The notes: a model not told the origin generated them from the sequence alone. Positions 45,771 through 54,333 are shown, numbered from the stretch's first letter. The stretch: 64,000 nt of DNA from Faecalibacterium sp. HTF-F (GCF_023347535.1 NZ_CP094473.1:1798001-1862000); one strand, 5' to 3'. Program-made: numbers and translations.

Positions 45771-45819
45771 AACCGGACTGTCAGCCGCTGCCAAATCACC
45801 CCAAAGAGGTATACTTACT

Positions 45820-47343
45820 ATGAAATCAACCGCAAAAAAACTGGCCGTCTGTGCGGCAGCGTTTTGCCTGCTGGCCTGCGGCACAGCTGTGTCTGCGGCC
45901 GCAGCAAGCCCGGTCTCCGGCCTCGCCCTGAGCGGCATTACCATGCCGTGGGATCAGAATGTACCTGCCGAAAGCATTGAAGCCGGCAGCTATACCGCCA
46001 ATATGTTGCTGGGTTCTTCTCAGCAGCTGTCCCCTGTGGTGCGTCCCCGCAACTCTACCGATTCGGTGGTCTATATATCGGACGATACCTCCATTCTGAC
46101 CGTGAGCAACACCGGTGTTGTGCAGGCCGTGGGTGTGGGCACAACCCGTATCACAGCTGCTGCCGGTAATCAGATCTGTGCTTACACCATCGTGGTCTCC
46201 ATGGATTCCTCCATGATCGTGACCGAAATGGATCTTTCTCTGTCCTCCAATACCATTTATGTCGGCAACTCGGTATCGGCACAGCTGCAGGTGCGTCCCA
46301 CCTCGGCCTCCAATTATGCCACCGTCACCCTGACCTCTTCCAACGAAAAGGTAGCCACGGTGAATAATTTTGGCCGCGTTACCGGTGTCGCCCCCGGTAC
46401 TGCCACCATCACCGCTACCTGCGGTTCGGTGACTGCTACCACCAATGTTACGGTCATGAGCATTCCCAACTCCGGAACCGGAACCGGAACCGCCAGCACC
46501 GGTTCTTCCAACAGCGGTCAGGTCGTCACGGTGAATCCTTCCTACGTTGTACTCAAGCCCGGTGCCACCCGCACCCTGACCGCCAGCGTCAAGCCTTCCT
46601 CTGCTTCTCAGAAGTTCACCTTTAAGTCCGCCAACAGCAACATTGCCACGGTCAGCCCCAGCGGCGTGATCACAGCTGTGGGCACCGGTGCAACCTCCAT
46701 CACGGTCTCCAACGGCACGGCTTCTGCTATGGTCACGGTCATTGTCAACCGTTCTGCTGCTTCCTCGGAGGAATCTTCGGACAGCAGCACTACAAAGCCG
46801 GAGGGCGATACTCCCATTGAGATCGATCCCGTGGTGCAGGCGATCCAGGACAGCACGGACAACGAGATCGTCTTTACGCAGGCCGAAGTTCCCACTGTGA
46901 CCGGTGATATCCTCAACGCCCTGCGCACCACCGGCAAGACCCTGTGTGTGGTGGGCGACGGCTACACCATGCAGATCGCGGGCAGCAACGTCAAGAGCAC
47001 CACCAGTGAACTGGATACCATGCTCGTGCTGACCGAGAGCAAGGAGGGCATTGAGTTTGAGCTGGACAAGGGCAAAGCCCTCCCCTGCTCGGTGCGCATC
47101 GATCTGGATGTGAGCACCTATACCCGCTTGTATCTCTACAACCCCACCTCTGGCAAGTGGCAGTACCTGAACAGCTACACGGACGGCATCATCACAGCAG
47201 ATACCGCCGGCCATTATCTGCTGACCAATCAGAACCTGAAATTTGCCAACATCAACTGGACCTTCTTCATTGCCGGCGGCGTGACGATCATCATTATCGG
47301 CATCGCCTATATCGTGCTGAAAAAGCGCTACTGGTTCTGGTAA
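45820..47343 (+). CDS. Secreted BIG2-repeat surface protein with C-terminal membrane anchor
   Basis: A 507-residue protein. A signal peptide (about 1-30, LLACGTAVSA, which may also work as a lipobox) is followed by three Ig-like BIG2 repeats (about 60-130, 140-215 and 235-310), each with a VTGVAPGTATITA-like ending. A GTGTGT linker lies at about 220, a unique domain spans about 340-470, and a last hydrophobic helix (WTFFIAGGVTIIIIGIAYIV) precedes a short basic tail. There is no LPXTG. AAAGAGGT is about 8 bases before the ATG at 45820. As last gene of the exporter operon it may be a surface partner or receptor. Function unknown. Confidence 0.85.
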   Translation: MKSTAKKLAVCAAAFCLLACGTAVSAAAASPVSGLALSGITMPWDQNVPAESIEAGSYTANMLLGSSQQLSPVVRPRNSTDSVVYISDDTSILTVSNTGVVQAVGVGTTRITAAAGNQICAYTIVVSMDSSMIVTEMDLSLSSNTIYVGNSVSAQLQVRPTSASNYATVTLTSSNEKVATVNNFGRVTGVAPGTATITATCGSVTATTNVTVMSIPNSGTGTGTASTGSSNSGQVVTVNPSYVVLKPGATRTLTASVKPSSASQKFTFKSANSNIATVSPSGVITAVGTGATSITVSNGTASAMVTVIVNRSAASSEESSDSSTTKPEGDTPIEIDPVVQAIQDSTDNEIVFTQAEVPTVTGDILNALRTTGKTLCVVGDGYTMQIAGSNVKSTTSELDTMLVLTESKEGIEFELDKGKALPCSVRIDLDVSTYTRLYLYNPTSGKWQYLNSYTDGIITADTAGHYLLTNQNLKFANINWTFFIAGGVTIIIIGIAYIVLKKRYWFW

Positions 47344-47366
47344 GCCGGAAGCTCTATAAAAACAGC

Positions 47367-47406
47367 AGCTCCCCTCTCTGACAGCTCAGAGAGGGGAGCT
47401 TTTTTC
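47367..47406 (+). terminator. Terminator of the exporter operon
   Basis: A perfect 15-bp stem (47367-47381 with 47386-47400), 4-base loop, TTTTTTC tail. Confidence 0.95.
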
Positions 47407-47479
47407 GTTCTATCCATCGGTCCGGCGTCCGCATCTTCTCAGAGCGGCCTGCGGGCCTTTTCAGCGTGGTTTTGTGCCA

Positions 47480-49300
47480 TTACTCCACCGTCACGCTCTT
47501 TGCCAGATTGCGCGGCTTATCCACATCACAGCCGCGCAGAACAGCCATATAGTAGGCAAACAGCTGCAACGGCACAATGAGCTGCAGCGGCATCAGGATA
47601 TCCTCGTATTCATCCAGCCGGACCACCGCATCGGCCACACCCTCGGGCACCACGGCGTCCTTTGTGGTGAACAGCAGCACCCTTGCGCCGCGGCTGCGGG
47701 TCTCTTTGGCATTGGAAATGGTCTTTTCGTATACCTGCTTCTGGGTCGCCAGTGCGATCACCGGCACGCCATCCGTGATCAGACTGATGGTGCCATGCTT
47801 GAGCTCCCCTGCCGCATAGGCATCCGAGTGCACATAGCTGATCTCTTTGAGTTTAAGGCTTCCTTCCAGCGAAAGTGCGTAGTCGAAGCCACGCCCGATA
47901 AAGAAGCAGCTCTGGGTGTTCACATAGCGGCTGGCAAGGTATTTGATCTGCTCGCAGTCCGCCAGACGTGGCTTGATGACCTCCGGTGCATGCAGCAGCT
48001 GCGCCGTATAGCGGCGGGTCTCCGTCTCGCTCAGTCGGCCGCGCGCATAGGCCAGACGCAGGGCAAACAGGTACAGCACACACATCTGCACCGTGTAAGC
48101 CTTGGTGGAGGCCACAGCGATCTCCGGCCCCGCATAGGTGTACATCACGTAGTCGGCCGCGCGCGCAATGGAACTGCCCACCACATTCACGATAGCAAGC
48201 ACCGGCACACCGCGGCTCCTGGCCAACTTGAGTGCTGCCAGCGTGTCGCTGGTCTCGCCGGACTGGCTGATGATGATGACCAGATCATTCTTTTCCAAAA
48301 TCGGGTCCCGGTAGCGGAACTCGCTGGCAATGTCCACCTCGGCAGGCACACGGGCCAGCGCTTCAATGGCAGATTTCCCCACCATGCCGGCGTGCATCGC
48401 CGTGCCGCAGCCCACCAGATGCACCCGGCCAATGCCGCGCAGCACCTCGTCCGTCAGCGCCGGGATGCGCAGCTCCGGCATTCCATCCTCCACACGGGGG
48501 CTCACTGTGGCCGTGATGGCGGCAGGCTGCTCGTTGATCTCCTTGAGCATGAAGTGGGGGTAGCCGCCCTTCTCAGCCGCTTCCATATCCCAGTCTGCCG
48601 TGAGCTGCCGACGTTCCACCGGCTCACCAAATTCGTTGTAGAAGCGGATGCCCTCAGCCGTGCAGACGGCCATATCGCCCTCTTCCAGCACGCTGTATTT
48701 CCGGGTATATTTGAGCAGCGCAGGGATATCCGATGCAATAAAGTTTTCGCCTTCTCCCCAGCCGACGATCAGCGGGCTTTCCCGCTTGACCGCAAAAATG
48801 GTGTCCGGGTAATCGAAGAACAGCACCGCCAGCGCGTAGCTGCCGCGCACCTTGGCAAGAGCCTGCTGCAGCGCCCGCAGCGGGTCGCCGGTATAGCAGC
48901 TGTCGATCAGCTTTACCAGCACTTCCGTGTCGGTCTCGCTCTGGAAAGTATAGCCCTTTGCAGCCAGCCGTTCCTTGAGCAGCCCGTAATTTTCAATGAT
49001 GCCGTTGTGCACGATGCTCACACGCGGCGTGGAATGCGGATGGCTGTTCACGTCGCTGGGCTCGCCATGGGTAGCCCACCGGGTGTGGCCGATGCCGCAG
49101 AAGCTTTGTGCCAGCTGCTGTGCTGCCAGCTTTTCCCGCAGGGCTGTGAGCCGTCCCTTGCTTTTTACTACGCAGATCCCCCCGTCCAGCGCAAGCGCCA
49201 CACCGGCGGAATCATATCCGCGATACTCCAGCTTTTCCAGACCATCCAGCAGCACATCCTGTGCATTGCGCTTACCGACATAACCAACGATGCCGCACAT
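47480..49300 (-). CDS. glmS: Glutamine-fructose-6-phosphate aminotransferase (isomerizing)
   Basis: A 606-residue enzyme making glucosamine 6-phosphate for peptidoglycan. The start MCGIVGYVG exposes Cys2, the glutaminase nucleophile, after Met removal. GHTRWATHG and HNGIIENY belong to the glutaminase domain. Two SIS domains follow (GCGTAMHAG, SQSGETSDT) and the end is the usual KPRNLAKSVTVE. GGAGGTG (49307-49313) is 6 bases from the ATG at 49300. An in-frame ATG 15 bases earlier would not expose Cys2. It is controlled by the upstream ribozyme. Confidence 0.98.
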   Translation of the reverse strand: MCGIVGYVGKRNAQDVLLDGLEKLEYRGYDSAGVALALDGGICVVKSKGRLTALREKLAAQQLAQSFCGIGHTRWATHGEPSDVNSHPHSTPRVSIVHNGIIENYGLLKERLAAKGYTFQSETDTEVLVKLIDSCYTGDPLRALQQALAKVRGSYALAVLFFDYPDTIFAVKRESPLIVGWGEGENFIASDIPALLKYTRKYSVLEEGDMAVCTAEGIRFYNEFGEPVERRQLTADWDMEAAEKGGYPHFMLKEINEQPAAITATVSPRVEDGMPELRIPALTDEVLRGIGRVHLVGCGTAMHAGMVGKSAIEALARVPAEVDIASEFRYRDPILEKNDLVIIISQSGETSDTLAALKLARSRGVPVLAIVNVVGSSIARAADYVMYTYAGPEIAVASTKAYTVQMCVLYLFALRLAYARGRLSETETRRYTAQLLHAPEVIKPRLADCEQIKYLASRYVNTQSCFFIGRGFDYALSLEGSLKLKEISYVHSDAYAAGELKHGTISLITDGVPVIALATQKQVYEKTISNAKETRSRGARVLLFTTKDAVVPEGVADAVVRLDEYEDILMPLQLIVPLQLFAYYMAVLRGCDVDKPRNLAKSVTVE

Positions 49301-49409
49301 ACAAAACACCTCCATACCGACCGCTCCCGCGCAGAAAAGCGCAGTGACACACGGTCAGCTTTCTTGTACAGTTTATGTTCTTGTATGGCTTTCTTTGAAG
49401 GGATCTGTT

Positions 49410-49545
49410 GCGGTATTGCTGCCGTTTTTTGCCCTTCTCTGCGGCTGGTCTAGCCCTCAGCCGGAGAAACATCCGCCGAATCTTTCGATGATTCCTCTCC
49501 TCGTCACCCTCGCGGCTGTCACCCGCGTGGCCCGGCGCTTTGCGT
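49410..49545 (-). promoter_or_regulatory. glmS ribozyme (glucosamine-6-phosphate riboswitch)
   Basis: Conserved core pieces occur in order on the minus strand: GCGCC at the cleavage site (the G at 49538), then GACGAGGAGAGG, ATCATCGAAAGAT, TCGGCGGATG, CTCCGG and GGGCAAAAAACGGC. Self-cleavage is expected just 5' of base 49538 when glucosamine 6-phosphate accumulates, which destabilises the glmS mRNA. About 110 more leader bases separate it from glmS. Confidence 0.93.
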
Positions 49546-49581
49546 TACCTGTGTGCTGCGCTCTCCCCTTTCTGATGCCTC

Positions 49582-49590
49582 ATTATAGCA
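49582..49590 (-). promoter_or_regulatory. Extended -10 promoter of glmS
   Basis: TGCTATAAT on the minus strand. The -35 region (TGGCGT) is weak. It overlaps the end of a GGCTGGC/GCCAGCC hairpin (49595-49613) that may terminate the gene upstream. Confidence 0.65.
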
Positions 49591-49601
49591 CAAAGGCTGG
49601 C

Positions 49602-50159
49602 TCAACGCCAGCCCAGAGTTTTATGAAGTTTCGGCCGCCAGACCAGCCGGTACATCATGAGCATGTTGTGCAGTGCCCGGTCGTACAGCACAAAGGCAAC
49701 GTTGCCCATGGCCAGCGTTGCCAGCGATACCGCCAGTGCCGTGGTACGCAGCTCCTGCGAAATGCTGCCTGCCGGTACCAGCAGAAATACCAGTCCATAC
49801 ATGGCCAGCACTGCGCCGTTGCACAGCAGCAGCTTGCAGACAATGCGCAGAACAGCAGGGCGGATGCGCTCAAACTTCGGCTTTGCCAGCGGGTAATACC
49901 CCAGCAGGAACACGAAGATCAGCGCCACTTCCTTATCCGGCACAAAGAGCAGCGCCAGCAGGCTGACCGCAGCGTAGGCCGTCAGGGCCAGCTGCATCCC
50001 GCACTCCACGCAGACTGTTGCAACAAGAAAGCCCGCCACTGCAGGCGCAATGAACATGGCAATGGGGATCACGGCCCCCAGCAGCATCAAGGCGACACAC
50101 AGTGCCGTCACGATGCCGCAGTAAGCCATGCCCCAGCTTTTTTGATGTTTCCGATTCAT
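49602..50159 (-). CDS. Integral membrane protein of unknown function
   Basis: A 185-residue protein with about five hydrophobic helices (about 10-30, 33-55, 62-82, 108-130 and 135-155) and a basic C-terminus. The helix pattern recalls small substrate-binding membrane subunits of ECF transporters, but no EcfA/T genes are near and no binding motif is seen, so no function is assigned. Its ATG overlaps the stop of the upstream DUF5685-like gene as ATGA; GGGAG is 5 bases away. The two genes are coupled and probably work together. Confidence 0.8.
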   Translation of the reverse strand: MNRKHQKSWGMAYCGIVTALCVALMLLGAVIPIAMFIAPAVAGFLVATVCVECGMQLALTAYAAVSLLALLFVPDKEVALIFVFLLGYYPLAKPKFERIRPAVLRIVCKLLLCNGAVLAMYGLVFLLVPAGSISQELRTTALAVSLATLAMGNVAFVLYDRALHNMLMMYRLVWRPKLHKTLGWR

Positions 50160-51025
50160 GGGATCTCCCAGTTTTCCCGCTCAACGCCTGCTTCCAGCGG
50201 CTCCACCGCATGATGCAGGCCCAGCAGCATGATATTATCCAGCAGACTGCGGTTCAGCTTGACGTCCAGCATACTGTACACCCGGATCAGGTCGTTGGCC
50301 ACCGCCAGCGCCTGACGGCGGGCATTTTCCATTGCAGCAGACTGCCCTTTCAGCTCATTCACCACAAACACGTTGTAGCGGCCGCTGCGCTTGTCCGTTT
50401 CAAACCGCTCAGCCTTATCCAGCAGATAAAAGATGCGTCCGATGCAGCTGCCAATGTAGCGCATGCTCTTGCGCTGGCTGGGGTCATCGGTGGCAAGGGT
50501 GGAATACAGGGCACCATAGATGTTGCTCATGGGTTCCGCTGCGAGGGTGTAGTTTTTGGCGCTCAGTTCCATCTGCGTCACAGCCTGCTCCCGCTCCTGC
50601 ACGAACAGGCGTTCCAGTGCCGGGTTCTCCTCCACAGCACGCATGTAGGCGCGGCGCAGCAGCAGCCGGTCCACCGCACGGCACAGACGCTTGAGCGGCT
50701 TCAGCTCACTGTATTTGCGATCCTGCAAATTATGCCAGCCCAGCAGCACCTCCACCTGTGCGGCCAGCCGGATGCCCTGGGTCTGGCACATGAGCCTGCG
50801 CCAGGCCAGTGTGCCCGGGACCCGCTTGCGCTGGCAGGTGGCCTGCCGCCCGGCCAGACCGTCCGAAAGGATAGCAAACAGCACGCCGTTGCTCCGCAGC
50901 AGATGGCAGGAATATAATCCGTATGCCTCGTACAGCTGGCGCCGCACCCCGCGCAGATACCGCAGGTAGATATTGTAATCCCGGATGGTGAGCTCCGGCA
51001 GATATGGCCGCATCCTACCCTTCAT
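50156..51025 (-). CDS. DUF5685-like helical protein
   Basis: A 289-residue soluble, mostly helical, Arg-rich protein. The N-terminus (MRPYLPELTIRDYNIYLRYLRGVRR) resembles the DUF5685 family, in which the corresponding region usually carries GLCR-type cysteines; here these positions are RGVRR. Family function is unknown. Either GTG 51031 or ATG 51025 can be the start. ATG is preferred, with AGGAGG 11 bases and AAAAGG 5 bases upstream. It forms an operon with the membrane protein that follows. Confidence 0.7.
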   Translation of the reverse strand: MKGRMRPYLPELTIRDYNIYLRYLRGVRRQLYEAYGLYSCHLLRSNGVLFAILSDGLAGRQATCQRKRVPGTLAWRRLMCQTQGIRLAAQVEVLLGWHNLQDRKYSELKPLKRLCRAVDRLLLRRAYMRAVEENPALERLFVQEREQAVTQMELSAKNYTLAAEPMSNIYGALYSTLATDDPSQRKSMRYIGSCIGRIFYLLDKAERFETDKRSGRYNVFVVNELKGQSAAMENARRQALAVANDLIRVYSMLDVKLNRSLLDNIMLLGLHHAVEPLEAGVERENWEIP

Positions 51026-51068
51026 ATACACCTTTTCCTCCTCGGAAGAACTGTAGAATAATAAGGTA

Positions 51069-51097
51069 AGTATAATCCATTTTCAGCCCGGGTTCAA
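51069..51097 (-). promoter_or_regulatory. Promoter of the DUF5685-like operon
   Basis: TTGAAC (51092-51097), 17-base spacer, TATACT (51069-51074). Confidence 0.85.
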
Positions 51098-51248
51098 CCA
51101 TCCTTTGTAAAAAGAGCATGAATTTGTCTCATCTTTGCAGCACAAGGCACTGAACATGGGATAAAACTTTCTGTGTGTGCGTCCGTTTCCCCTGCTTTGG
51201 CAGGAATTTTTCCGTTTTGATTTTTCCGGTAATTACCGGCTGCAATGT

Positions 51249-51279
51249 AAAAAGCCGCACGGGACAGCTCCGGTGCGGC
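51249..51279 (-). terminator. Terminator of the RlmL-type gene
   Basis: GCCGCAC (51254-51260) pairs with GTGCGGC (51273-51279), extended by CGG/CCG, then TTTTTAC on the minus strand. Confidence 0.85.
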
Positions 51280-51295
51280 AGGTAACATTTATCAA

Positions 51296-52501
51296 TTACT
51301 TCTTGTCAAAACGGTTCGGCGTAGTGCGCTTGCCGTCAAAACCGCTTTTCGGCATGGGCTTTGCGGTATGCTCAAACTTGGGTGCATTGTAGTACATATA
51401 CAGCTGGCAGGGGATCATGCCATTATACATCTTGCGGCGCTTGTTGGCACGCTTGCCGTAGTGGTTCTCAAAATCCATATCGGCAGTGATGGCGTACACG
51501 CCTGCACAGGGGTGTGCTTCCATCTGCCGGCCCAGCGTGCGGGCCAGCTTAGCAGCACCTTCAATGGTGCTCATGCGCTCGCCGTAGGGGGGGTTCGTCA
51601 GCACGATGGCCTCCTGCTTTGCAGCAAAGTCGGCCACATCGGCCACTTCAAAGTGGCAGCGCTTTTCCACACCGGCCAGCTTGGCATTGGCATTGGCCAG
51701 CGCCACAGCAGCAGGGTCGATGTCATAACCGAAAGCTTCAAAGCCCACGTCCAGCTTGGCCTCGGCCAGTGCCTTCTGACGCTGCTCGGCCCAGATGGCT
51801 GTCGGCACAAAACCATAGCGCTCGGCAGCAAAGCGGCGCTTCAGGCCGGGGGCAATGTTCATGGCCTTCTGAGCGGCTTCGATCAGCAGTGTGCCGCTGC
51901 CGCAGAAGGGGTCCTCCACCAGACTGTCGCGGCGCACACGGCCAAGATCTGCAATGGTGGCTGCCAAGGTCTCGCGGATGGGCGCCTCCATGGCGTTGCG
52001 GCGGTAGCCGCGCTTATGCAGACCATCGCCGGTGGTGTCCAGCATGATCTCACACTGATCCTTGCGCAGCATGAAGCGGATCTTGTACTCGGCACCGGTC
52101 TCGGGCAGCACAGAGGTGTGGTGCTTTGCCATCAGGCGCTTGACCACAGCTTTTTTGATGATGCTCTGGCAGGCGGGCACACTGGACAGCTGGCTGTTCA
52201 GCGAAGAGCCGGTGACCGGAAAGGCTGCGTCTGCGGGCAGCAGCTCCTCCCACGGGATATCGTACACACCGTCGAACAGATCATCGAAGGTGGCGGCCCT
52301 GTAGCGGGCCAGCAGCAGCATCACGCGCTCCACCGTGCGCAGGTTGAGGTTGGCTGCGGCGATCATATCGGCACCGCCGGCAAAGCTCAGACGGCCATCC
52401 TCTACCCGGATGTTCTCTGCGCCGATGCGGGTCAGCTCAAATTTTGCAGTGGACTCGCACCCAAAAAAGCAGGGAGCGATCAATTCAAATTTTGCAGGCA
52501 T
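51296..52501 (-). CDS. rRNA guanine-N2 methyltransferase with THUMP domain (RlmL/YpsC type)
   Basis: A 401-residue SAM-dependent enzyme. THUMP domain (about 45-155), then UPF0020 methylase domain with DPFCGSGTLLIEAA (SAM binding) and the catalytic NPPYGER. The tail ends in a short basic stretch. YpsC-type members modify a guanine of 23S rRNA. The exact site is not shown here. AAAGGAA is about 5 bases before the ATG. It is the last gene before a terminator. Confidence 0.92.
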   Translation of the reverse strand: MPAKFELIAPCFFGCESTAKFELTRIGAENIRVEDGRLSFAGGADMIAAANLNLRTVERVMLLLARYRAATFDDLFDGVYDIPWEELLPADAAFPVTGSSLNSQLSSVPACQSIIKKAVVKRLMAKHHTSVLPETGAEYKIRFMLRKDQCEIMLDTTGDGLHKRGYRRNAMEAPIRETLAATIADLGRVRRDSLVEDPFCGSGTLLIEAAQKAMNIAPGLKRRFAAERYGFVPTAIWAEQRQKALAEAKLDVGFEAFGYDIDPAAVALANANAKLAGVEKRCHFEVADVADFAAKQEAIVLTNPPYGERMSTIEGAAKLARTLGRQMEAHPCAGVYAITADMDFENHYGKRANKRRKMYNGMIPCQLYMYYNAPKFEHTAKPMPKSGFDGKRTTPNRFDKK

Positions 52502-52604
52502 TGCAATTCCTTTCTTTCAGCGAAAAAACAGACCTGCCCGATCAAATGAGACAGGTCTGTTCCATCCTTTTGACTTAGAGCGGACTGAGAAGAAGTGCCG
52601 TTTC

Positions 52605-53174
52605 TCAGCGGCGTCCGCCACGACCGCGGGGCGCATAACCACCGCCGCGGCGGTTGTTGGTCTCGTGGTCGAGATCTGCCATCTTCTCTTCGCTCTGGCT
52701 CTTGAAGCGGCTCATCATGTCCTCAAAGCTCATATTGTCGGAATGGACCGGAGCCTTGGGCTGCCACACACGGGGTGCGCTGTCACGGGCAGGGCCTCTG
52801 CCGCCCTCACGGGGGGGACGGCCATTGCCGCCGCGGCCTGCACCAAAGTGTCCACCCTCACGGGGGCCGCCCGGGCGCGGAGCGCCGGGACGTGCTCCGC
52901 CTGCGGGGCCTCTGCCCTCACGCGGCTGGCGCGGAGGAGGAGGCAGCAGACGCTTGATGGACAGTGCGATCTTGCCGTCCGGTGCAACATTGATGACCTG
53001 CACCTTGACCGTATCCCCAATATGCAGGACTGCTGCAATGTCCTGCACGAATTCATTGGACACCTCGGAAATATGGACCATGCCCGTACCGCCCTCCGGC
53101 AGTGCGACAAATGCGCCAAACGGCTTTACACCGGTGACGCGGCCCTCGAATACGTTCCCTACCTCAATTGCCAA
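52605..53174 (-). CDS. S1-domain RNA-binding protein with RGG-like tail (YabR type)
   Basis: A 189-residue protein: one S1 domain (about 1-75, VGNVFEGRVTGVKPFGAFVAL), then a 60-residue disordered Pro/Gly/Arg-rich stretch (about 78-135) with many REGG and RPG pieces, a short helix with MSFEDMMSRFK, and a final RRGGGYAPRGRGGRR. The start is a TTG at 53174 with AAGGAG 9 bases upstream; no ATG fits. It sits after divIC, as YabR does in Bacillus. It probably binds ribosomes or mRNA. Confidence 0.88.
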   Translation of the reverse strand: MAIEVGNVFEGRVTGVKPFGAFVALPEGGTGMVHISEVSNEFVQDIAAVLHIGDTVKVQVINVAPDGKIALSIKRLLPPPPRQPREGRGPAGGARPGAPRPGGPREGGHFGAGRGGNGRPPREGGRGPARDSAPRVWQPKAPVHSDNMSFEDMMSRFKSQSEEKMADLDHETNNRRGGGYAPRGRGGRR

Positions 53175-53213
53175 AACTCAATACTCCTTGTTTTCCATAG
53201 TATCGGCAGCCGT

Positions 53214-53537
53214 TCAGCTGCCGGTCACATCCACAAAGATGCGCTCGTTCGGTGCGGCGTAGTTGTAAGAATCCCGCGCGACCCATTCTGTGATCTGATC
53301 CGAATCGCCGCTGAGGATACGCTGCATTTCCTCATTCTCGGTTTTCTGCTGGTCGATCTGCTCGTTCAGTGTGTCCAGCTCTGCGCGTTTGGAGCTGATG
53401 CTGACCTGATTGGAGATGTACGCTGCCAGCATGCTCAGCAGCAACAGGACAAAAAACACCCGCACAAGCGTTTTAACGACCACTTTCTTCTTGCGTTTTC
53501 TGCGGTCCGGTGCTGCCATTGTTTCTTCTGCCCCCAT
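53214..53537 (-). CDS. divIC: Septum formation initiator (DivIC/FtsB family)
   Basis: A 107-residue bitopic protein with a basic cytoplasmic N-terminus (RRKRKKK), one membrane helix (about 25-45), and a coiled coil (about 48-75) outside. This is the DivIC layout, and the gene holds the DivIC position between yabQ and the S1 gene. The start is uncertain: ATG at 53537 or 53519, neither with a good ribosome site. Confidence 0.9.
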   Translation of the reverse strand: MGAEETMAAPDRRKRKKKVVVKTLVRVFFVLLLLSMLAAYISNQVSISSKRAELDTLNEQIDQQKTENEEMQRILSGDSDQITEWVARDSYNYAAPNERIFVDVTGS

Positions 53538-53563
53538 TGCAATTTGGTTCTTACTGATGTCAC

Positions 53564-53992
53564 TTATGAATTATACATCATCCGGCGCTGGTTTGGCAAG
53601 TTCTTTTTGCGCTTTTTTGCGGTTCTTTTTGCGTTGCGGCGTAATTTGCGGGCATTTTGCCGCCGGGCACGCCGCTGTGCGGCAGGCCGGAGCACCCGCC
53701 GCTGCAAAGCCTTCCCTGCCGCGCGCAGCGGCACGCCCAGAACAAAGGCCGCAGCGCCTGCTCCGGCAAAGCCAGCTGCTGCCATATACCAGCGCAGCAC
53801 GCCCGCCGGGCTCTGCCCCGCCGCATAGCTCTGCAGCAGGGTCAGCACCGTGCCCACCCATAGAAAATCGGGCACCCACGCCGCCCGGCCCCTGACCGGG
53901 AACACGGCCCGCACCACACCGGTGCACCCGCCCAACACCGTGCAGGCGGTCAGCTCCTGCGCAATGGCTGAGGGCGGCAGGACCGGGATCAT
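53564..53992 (-). CDS. yabQ: YabQ-like membrane protein
   Basis: A 142-residue protein with three to four hydrophobic segments (about 10-30, 38-55 and 65-90) and a very basic tail (RRNAKRTAKKRKKN). The helix pattern and position (yabP-yabQ-divIC) match YabQ, a spore cortex membrane protein, although the sequence is diverged; the usual YDxxR near residue 25 reads GVVRAVFP. Its ATG overlaps the yabP stop as ATGA. Confidence 0.75.
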   Translation of the reverse strand: MIPVLPPSAIAQELTACTVLGGCTGVVRAVFPVRGRAAWVPDFLWVGTVLTLLQSYAAGQSPAGVLRWYMAAAGFAGAGAAAFVLGVPLRAAGKALQRRVLRPAAQRRARRQNARKLRRNAKRTAKKRKKNLPNQRRMMYNS

Positions 53993-54276
53993 CGCAGCAG
54001 GCGGTGCAGAAAACTGCCCGCCGGGGCGCTGGCCGTGTATTCCAGTGCGTCGATGCGGCCGGTGAACTTTGCCTCCCCGGCCTCCAAGTCCAGTGCCGCC
54101 ATGCTCAGCTGTGCCCCGGCAAGATGCAGGATGCCCCTGCCGGTCTCTATTGCGGCACTGTCTGCATTGCAATGCAAAACCTTCTGCACGCCCGTCACGG
54201 TCAGGCGTGCACGGCCCTCTAAGATCAGGTCATGCGGCGGCGCAGGCTGCGGGCTTCTGGTGTTTTTTTCCGGCAT
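53989..54276 (-). CDS. yabP: YabP-family protein
   Basis: A 95-residue protein of the YabP/YqfC family: HDLILEGRARLTVTGVQKVL, then ETGRGILHLAGAQLSM and the closing FTGRIDALEY. YabP is needed for sporulation in Bacillus. It is found here in a window whose likely host is not known to sporulate. It overlaps yabQ and follows rqcP. Confidence 0.88.
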   Translation of the reverse strand: MPEKNTRSPQPAPPHDLILEGRARLTVTGVQKVLHCNADSAAIETGRGILHLAGAQLSMAALDLEAGEAKFTGRIDALEYTASAPAGSFLHRLLR

Positions 54277-54333
54277 TGCTCGTCTCCCCTTTTCTGGTGC
54301 ATCCTATGCACCAGACGAGAGCTTTTATACCGT

